Under the pieces are notes generated by a model. That model saw nothing but the letters and a program-made list of their open reading frames with translations, did no database searches and was not told the DNA's origin. Shown here one piece after another: positions 5,804-9,230 of a DNA stretch of 9,230 nt. Source of the stretch: Chlamydiales bacterium (GTDB lineage Bacteria > Chlamydiota > Chlamydiia > Chlamydiales > FEN-1388); contig JAJFUY010000187.1 of NCBI GenBank assembly GCA_021372185.1, forward strand, positions 1 to 9,230. Direction: 5' to 3'. Within the stretch, counting starts at the first letter, position 1. Each line of letters opens with the position of its first letter. A program made the position numbers and the translations under genes.

Positions 5804-6583
5804 TTAGAACACAGGAACGATAGCGCCCTTATATTTCTCCTGAATATGCTGCCGCATTTTTTCTGAGGTGATGGCTTTTTTGAGAGCCTGTAGTTCTGGA
5901 CGATTTTCATTGCCTGTGTGCACGGCGATTACGTTTACAAAATGAGAGGTGCTATCTTCAAGTACCAAAGCATCAGTTGCAGGCTTTAAATCTGCCTGTA
6001 GGGCAAAGTTAGCGTTGATAATACTGGCATCTACATCTTGGAGCGTGCGAGGGAGCATGCTTGCGTCCATCTCCACAAATGTGATGTGTTTGGGGTTGCT
6101 GGTGATGTTAATGATGGTTGCCTGGATGTTGTCCGGGTCATCCATGGTGATTACGCCATTGTGGTGCAAAAGGGCTAACGCTCGAGCTTCATTTGTAGGG
6201 TCGTTAGGAAGGGAAATGATGGCCTTTTCTGGCAGGTCTTTTAAATTTTTTATTTTTGTTGAATAGACACCCATTGGCTCTAGATGCACTTTTACAAGGC
6301 TAGTAATTGGGTAGCCAAACATCTTAATCTGAGATTGTAAGTAGGGCTTATGCTGGAAGAAATTGGCATCTACTTCATCGTCCGCTAGCGCTCTATTGGG
6401 GATGTTGTAATCATCCACTACGATAATCTCGAGGTCAATTCCCTGACTTTCTAGGTCAGGCTTAATAAATGCGAGCATTTCAGCATGAGGGACGATAGTC
6501 GCTGCAACTTTAAGCGTTTTATCTGATTTTGAGCAGCCGCATACGAGCAATAAAAGAAGTGTAAGTAAAGAAAAGTTTTTCAT
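5804..6583 (-). CDS. metQ: Methionine ABC transporter, substrate-binding lipoprotein MetQ
   Basis: This is the periplasmic methionine-binding component (NlpA family), 259 aa, which delivers methionine to MetI. The signal peptide (MKNF, then a Leu-rich core) ends in the lipobox VCGC, with the lipidated Cys at 17. Family hallmarks are VDANFFQHKPYL (71-82), LEPMGVYS (101-108), NDPTNEARALALL (127-139) and the Asn-rich NANFAL segment (190-195), which lines the ligand pocket in relatives. The ATG at 6583 gives a canonical lipoprotein start, has AGAGGGA at 6594-6600, and overlaps the metI stop as ATGA. A further-upstream in-frame start would add 33 residues ahead of the signal peptide and is rejected. 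It is the last gene of the operon. The length is normal and no defect is seen. Confidence 0.95.
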   Translation of the reverse strand: MKNFSLLTLLLLLVCGCSKSDKTLKVAATIVPHAEMLAFIKPDLESQGIDLEIIVVDDYNIPNRALADDEVDANFFQHKPYLQSQIKMFGYPITSLVKVHLEPMGVYSTKIKNLKDLPEKAIISLPNDPTNEARALALLHHNGVITMDDPDNIQATIINITSNPKHITFVEMDASMLPRTLQDVDASIINANFALQADLKPATDALVLEDSTSHFVNVIAVHTGNENRPELQALKKAITSEKMRQHIQEKYKGAIVPVF

Positions 6584-7260
6584 CGCTCGTGAATCCCTCT
6601 TTGTTTGTAGATGTTTGTGGCAAGCTTGTTGCCGCCCCACTGCGTAAGCTGCACAAGGAAAATCATTAAGACTACAGTGCAAGTCATAATAACCATATCA
6701 AAGCGATAATAGCCATACTGAATTGCCACCTTACCAAGCCCGCCGCCGCCTACCATGCCCGCCATGGCGCTATAGCCAATCAGGTTGATAAGTGTGAGGG
6801 TAAGACCCTGAATAAGTGCAGGAAGCTGTTCTACAACAAGAACCTTGGTGATTATCTGCCAGGTAGAAGAGCCCATCACTCGGGCAGCTTCTATAATTTC
6901 TCTATTTGTCTCTCGCAGTGCTGTTTCGACTAATCTTGCAACATAGGGGATTGCAGCGATAGTAAGGGGCACAATAGATGCTGTAGTGCCTAAACTAGTC
7001 CCCACAATAAGGCGCGTTAGTGGAATGATAGCTACAAGGAGGATTGCAAAGGGAAATGATCTTCCAATATTTATGAGCGTATCCAATGTCTTATAAATAA
7101 TCGCTGATTCTTTTAGATGGCCTTTAGAGGTAATAGTGAGCAGCACGCCAAGTGGCAAGCCAAATAGACAGGCAAAAAAGCACGACACTACCACCATGTA
7201 GATGGTGTTAATAAGCTCTGGAGGTAGTAGCTGAAGCGCCAAGATGATTTGCTGTTCCAT
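6580..7260 (-). CDS. metI: Methionine ABC transporter, permease MetI
   Basis: This is the inner-membrane channel of the MetNI importer. It has 226 aa, against 217 in E. coli. About five membrane segments are visible (roughly 17-42, 66-88, 92-112, 142-168, 186-208). The EAA loop that docks on the ATPase is EAARVMGSSTW (124-134), with G130 at the conserved position. GRSFPFAILL (66-75) and GGGGLGKVAI (171-180) are typical of the family. The ATG at 7260 is chosen for GAGG (RC of 7268-7271) seven bases upstream and because it overlaps the metN stop by one base (TAATG). Its own stop overlaps the metQ start by four bases, so all three genes are probably translationally coupled. Confidence 0.95.
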   Translation of the reverse strand: MEQQIILALQLLPPELINTIYMVVVSCFFACLFGLPLGVLLTITSKGHLKESAIIYKTLDTLINIGRSFPFAILLVAIIPLTRLIVGTSLGTTASIVPLTIAAIPYVARLVETALRETNREIIEAARVMGSSTWQIITKVLVVEQLPALIQGLTLTLINLIGYSAMAGMVGGGGLGKVAIQYGYYRFDMVIMTCTVVLMIFLVQLTQWGGNKLATNIYKQRGIHER

Positions 7261-8288
7261 TAGAGTACCTCGTATTGCACGTTGTGCTGACTTAAAAAAG
7301 CCAAACACTCTTTTTGGGCTGTTTCTGGCCCGGTAATATCAAGTACAAGGTTGCCAATGAAGACATCTTGTAGTGATTCTACCCATCCAGACAAAATATT
7401 TACATGCACATCATATTTTTTGATCATCTGGCTGATAACAGGCTGAGAGGCCTCTTTTCCTTTAAATGAAAGGTGTAACAATAGGCCATTGGGGATCACG
7501 CGTTTTACAAGCTGTGTTGGTAATTCATGAGTGCTATGCTGTAAAAATTCTTGCGTTGTAGGGTGCTGTGGGTTAGAAAACACTTCTAAAAATGGACCAG
7601 TTTCTACAATTTTGCCCTGGTGTACTACGGCAACTTTGTTGCAGAGTTGCTTTACCACATCCATTTCGTGGGTGATCAGAACAATAGTAAGATGTAAGTC
7701 GCGATTCAATTTTTTAAGAAGGGCTAAAATATCGCGGGTCGTCTTTGGGTCAAGCGCAGAAGTCGCTTCATCACATAATAACACATCAGGATAGGTTGCA
7801 AGGGCTCTTGCTATACCTACGCGCTGTTTTTGTCCGCCGCTTAAATTGGCAGGGGAGACATCTTTTTTAGACTCTAAATCTACAAGCTTTAGCATCTCAT
7901 TAACTCTGGCTTCAATCTCATCAGGAGTAAAGCCCTGCACCTCTAGCGGGTAGGCAATGTTTTCTGCCACCGTGCGAGATGATAACAGGTTAAAATGCTG
8001 AAAGATCATGCCAATCTTTCTACGGCAGTAACGTAACACTTTAGAGCCCATCTTGACAGTATCGCAGCCATTTATAAATATGGCGCCAGAACTTGGCTTT
8101 TCTAGGGTAGCTAAACAGCGTATAAGCGTAGATTTACCAGCACCACTTTGTCCGATGATGCCAAAAATATCGCCCTTTTCAACATTGAGCGTAACATTTT
8201 TGAGCGCATCAACACGCACACCTTCTGAGGAGGAGTAGTGTTTTGAGAGATCAACAATTTGTATGACAGGGGAATCAGTGAAAGCAAT
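7260..8288 (-). CDS. metN: Methionine ABC transporter, ATP-binding protein MetN (non-canonical start)
   Basis: This is the cytoplasmic ATPase that powers methionine import. Numbered from the ATT at 8286-8288 it has 342 aa, close to the E. coli length of 343. It shows an A-loop Tyr in SKHYSS (Y18), Walker A GQSGAGKST (46-54), the Q-loop Q97 (MIFQHF), signature LSGGQ (149-153), Walker B VLLCDE (catalytic E174) and H-loop H207. The C-terminal ~75 residues form the NIL domain, which in E. coli binds methionine and shuts off transport. The first strand (VIQIVDLSKHY) is read in frame without stops, but the only codons between the in-frame TAG (8292-8294) and it are non-canonical; ATT at 8288 is the best candidate. 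The first standard start is GTG at 8217-8219 (319 aa), which loses strand 1 and the A-loop Tyr and has its AGAAGG too close. Identity is certain; the start is not. Confidence 0.94.
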   Translation of the reverse strand: MAFTDSPVIQIVDLSKHYSSSEGVRVDALKNVTLNVEKGDIFGIIGQSGAGKSTLIRCLATLEKPSSGAIFINGCDTVKMGSKVLRYCRRKIGMIFQHFNLLSSRTVAENIAYPLEVQGFTPDEIEARVNEMLKLVDLESKKDVSPANLSGGQKQRVGIARALATYPDVLLCDEATSALDPKTTRDILALLKKLNRDLHLTIVLITHEMDVVKQLCNKVAVVHQGKIVETGPFLEVFSNPQHPTTQEFLQHSTHELPTQLVKRVIPNGLLLHLSFKGKEASQPVISQMIKKYDVHVNILSGWVESLQDVFIGNLVLDITGPETAQKECLAFLSQHNVQYEVL

Positions 8289-8313
8289 AACCTATGGTTT
8301 TTTACACCCCAAC

Positions 8314-8342
8314 ATAATAGCATTGTTGTTTCAAAAAGAGAA
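8314..8342 (-). promoter_or_regulatory. Probable metNIQ promoter
   Basis: On the minus strand TTCTCT (8337-8342), a 17-bp spacer and TATTAT (8314-8319, five of six) predict a start near 8307, about 19 nt before the ATT at 8288. The -35 is weak. No SAM-responsive riboswitch or Met-box-like operator is recognised in the 63-bp gap. On the other strand CATAAT (8313-8318) could serve as the -10 for tag, so the two promoters would overlap. Confidence 0.35.
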
Positions 8343-8351
8343 GATGAATAT

Positions 8352-8918
8352 ATGACAAATCGATGCCCATGGGTGCAAGAAGGAAATGAACTGTACCAAA
8401 AATACCACGATGAAGAATGGGGTGTACCTGTTTACGATGACAAAAAACATTTTGAATTTCTTATCTTAGAGGCTGCACAAGCGGGCCTCAGCTGGCTCAC
8501 TGTGCTTAAAAGGCGTGCCGGCTATGCCAAAGCCTTTAGTCAGTTTGATCCGCAAAAGGTAATGCTCTACACCCCAGAAAAGATTGAAGAGCTTATGCTA
8601 GATCCTGGCATCATCCGCAACAGGCTAAAAATTACCGCTGCTGTAAATAACGCCCGTCATTTTATAGAGATTCAAAAAGAATTTGGCACATTTAGCAACT
8701 ATATCTGGCAGTTTGTAGGGGAAAAACCCATCCAAAACAACTGGGAAAGCCTGTCGGATGTCCCGGCTGAAACCGCAGAATCAAAAGCCTTGAGTAAAGA
8801 CCTCAAAAAACGCGGCTTTTCATTTGTAGGCCCAACAGTCATCTACGCGCACATGCAAGCCACTGGCCTTGTCAACGACCACCTAGTCAGCTGCTTTTGC
8901 CATAAAGCAGTTTTTTAA
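8352..8918 (+). CDS. tag: DNA-3-methyladenine glycosylase I
   Basis: This base-excision-repair enzyme removes 3-methyladenine from alkylated DNA. It has 188 aa, against 187 in E. coli Tag. The Tag signature YHDEEWGVP (18-26), FEFLILEAAQAGLSW (34-48, with E40 equivalent to the conserved active-site Glu) and the helix-hairpin-helix-like GIIRNRLKI (86-94) are all present. The zinc-snap ligands are C5, H19, H177 and C181 (HLVSC). The ATG at 8352 gives a canonical N-terminus, preceded by AGAGAAG (8337-8343); extensions reaching back to 8259 would overlap metN and are rejected. It is divergent from metNIQ with a 63-bp gap and has no functional link to it. Its last codons form half of a terminator stem. 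Confidence 0.95.
   Translation: MTNRCPWVQEGNELYQKYHDEEWGVPVYDDKKHFEFLILEAAQAGLSWLTVLKRRAGYAKAFSQFDPQKVMLYTPEKIEELMLDPGIIRNRLKITAAVNNARHFIEIQKEFGTFSNYIWQFVGEKPIQNNWESLSDVPAETAESKALSKDLKKRGFSFVGPTVIYAHMQATGLVNDHLVSCFCHKAVF
8891..8916 (+). terminator. Intrinsic terminator overlapping the tag stop codon
   Basis: CTGCTTT (8891-8897) and AAAGCAG (8904-8910) form a perfect 7-bp stem with a 6-nt loop, followed by six T residues (8911-8916). The first T of the TAA stop codon is the last of the T-tract. The downstream arm therefore encodes the C-terminal Lys-Ala-Val. Confidence 0.7.
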
Positions 8919-9050
8919 TTAGGGCCGGGGGCAATATGCCTTCTATTGGTCCGGGGCTAGGAGTGTTCGGGGTCAGACCTGGGGTGTAGATTTAACACAG
9001 ATTTAGCGAAAAGAATTAGTGGTAATACTTGTCCACCAAAAATGTTGTAT
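8919..9050. other. Non-coding gap between tag and the right repeat
   Basis: No open frame or RNA gene is seen. The first part is unusually G-rich, with GGGG runs at several points between 8925 and 8983. It includes GGGGTCAGACC (from about 8969), which contains the short dyad GGTC-A-GACC. Similar GGGGTCAGACC-type motifs are common around REP-type transposase genes, but no such gene is visible here. Confidence 0.4.
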
Positions 9051-9168
9051 TAGAGCCCGGTTGAGGGCGACTGAGTGAAGCCCACCGTGACCGAAGGGAA
9101 CGGTGGGAATGAGCAAAAAAAACACCAGAGCCCGGTTGAGGGCGATTGAATCACGGTCCAACCAATAG

Positions 9169-9210
9169 ACATGGTTTACACTTTAGCACACCCACATAGC
9201 TTACACTTTG
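9169..9210 (-). repeat. Two tandem 17-bp sites, right end
   Basis: ACATGGTTTACACTTTA (9169-9185) and ACATAGCTTACACTTTG (9194-9210) are the counterparts of the left pair, with the same 25-bp spacing. The outer copy differs from its left counterpart at one base (9210). Confidence 0.6.
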
Positions 9211-9219
9211 TGATATAAT
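9211..9219 (+). promoter_or_regulatory. Outward-facing extended -10 promoter, right end
   Basis: TGATATAAT is a perfect extended -10 element directing transcription out of the window, eleven bases before the edge. It is identical to the left-end element. In the left copy a Shine-Dalgarno sequence and start codon follow 32-48 bp further out; the matching segment here lies beyond the window. Confidence 0.5.
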
Positions 9220-9230
9220 ATATTTCATTA

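Larger units (their letters stand above)
9051..9230 (-). repeat. Right copy of the long inverted repeat (element end)
   Basis: This is the mirror of 48-224 and reaches the last base of the window, so it may continue beyond it. It carries two perfect 18-bp copies of GAGCCCGGTTGAGGGCGA (9053-9070 and 9128-9145). The GC hairpin sits between them. The two 17-bp sites (9169-9185 and 9194-9210) follow, then the outward promoter. In the left copy the second 18-mer is shortened, so the right copy looks less degraded. Confidence 0.85.

Noticed and set aside
5949..6266. A 105-codon plus-strand frame antisense to metQ
   Set aside because: It is a hydrophobic shadow of the metQ coding sequence, with no ribosome site and no family resemblance.
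6584..6682. Longer MetQ with 33 extra residues
   Set aside because: The extension lies inside metI and would bury the lipoprotein signal peptide. The ATGA overlap and ribosome site support the start at 6583.
7261..7308. Longer MetI with 16 extra residues
   Set aside because: The extension overlaps the NIL domain of metN; TAATG coupling and GAGG support the start at 7260.
8299..8311. A-AAA-AAC heptamer, a classic -1 frameshift site, upstream of metN in a frame opening at 8323
   Set aside because: A -1 shift does enter the metN frame, but it meets the TAG at 8292-8294 after a single codon, so it cannot supply the metN start.
8111..8323. A 70-codon minus-strand frame overlapping metN
   Set aside because: It runs out of phase through the conserved Walker A region of metN and has no recognisable features.
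8259..8351. Longer Tag with 31 extra residues
   Set aside because: It overlaps the conserved N-terminal coding region of metN, and Tag proteins normally begin a few residues before the first zinc Cys.
1..9230. CRISPR array, tRNA or rRNA genes
   Set aside because: No regularly spaced short-repeat array, cloverleaf with a CCA-type end or rRNA-like conserved sequence was seen. The only repeats are the terminal ones and short local ones.

Overview
The window looks like about 9.2 kb of chromosome from a Gram-negative, moderately AT-rich bacterium. Six genes can be named or described from motifs (SNF2 helicase, SDR reductase, metN-metI-metQ, tag), and three more are unrecognised: a Cys-rich conserved protein, a 68-aa coiled-coil protein and a 202-aa orphan. 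The lipobox on MetQ and the overall make-up fit a Gram-negative host. The style of the SNF2 protein and the small coiled-coil protein reminds me of chlamydia-like or other host-associated bacteria, but that is a weak impression from memory. I see no tRNA, rRNA or CRISPR array.

Both edges carry the same roughly 175-bp sequence in opposite orientation (48-224 and 9051-9230). Each copy holds two 17-bp tandem sites, an 18-bp GC-rich repeat, a GC-rich hairpin, and a perfect extended -10 promoter pointing out of the window. At the left edge this promoter is followed by a Shine-Dalgarno sequence and the first codons of a reading frame that runs off the window. The simplest reading is that the two edges are the ends of two copies of one insertion-type element whose transposase genes lie outside. 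The segment is then either a composite-transposon-like or invertible block, or simply a contig that stops where a repeated element begins.

From left to right, the first gene is a leftward 202-aa orphan (303-911) with a clear sigma70-type promoter. It is divergent from a small rightward coiled-coil gene (1291-1497) whose leader folds into hairpins and contains an overlapping 19-codon frame. A leftward SNF2 helicase (1517-3988) follows, only 28 bp from a rightward Cys-rich protein resembling DUF116 (4017-4835). The promoters of that pair overlap, and the SNF2 message may be leaderless. A rightward SDR oxidoreductase (4889-5689) comes next.

The second half is a leftward metN-metI-metQ operon (8288 down to 5804) for an ABC methionine importer: ATPase, permease and binding lipoprotein, coupled by 1-nt and 4-nt overlaps. 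Divergent from it is tag (8352-8918), 3-methyladenine-DNA glycosylase I, whose stop codon sits inside the U-tract of its own terminator. The most unusual coding observation is metN: its conserved N-terminal strand is encoded in frame, but no ATG, GTG or TTG lies upstream of it. This leaves an ATT initiator (giving 342 aa, the family length), a damaged start codon or a sequencing error.
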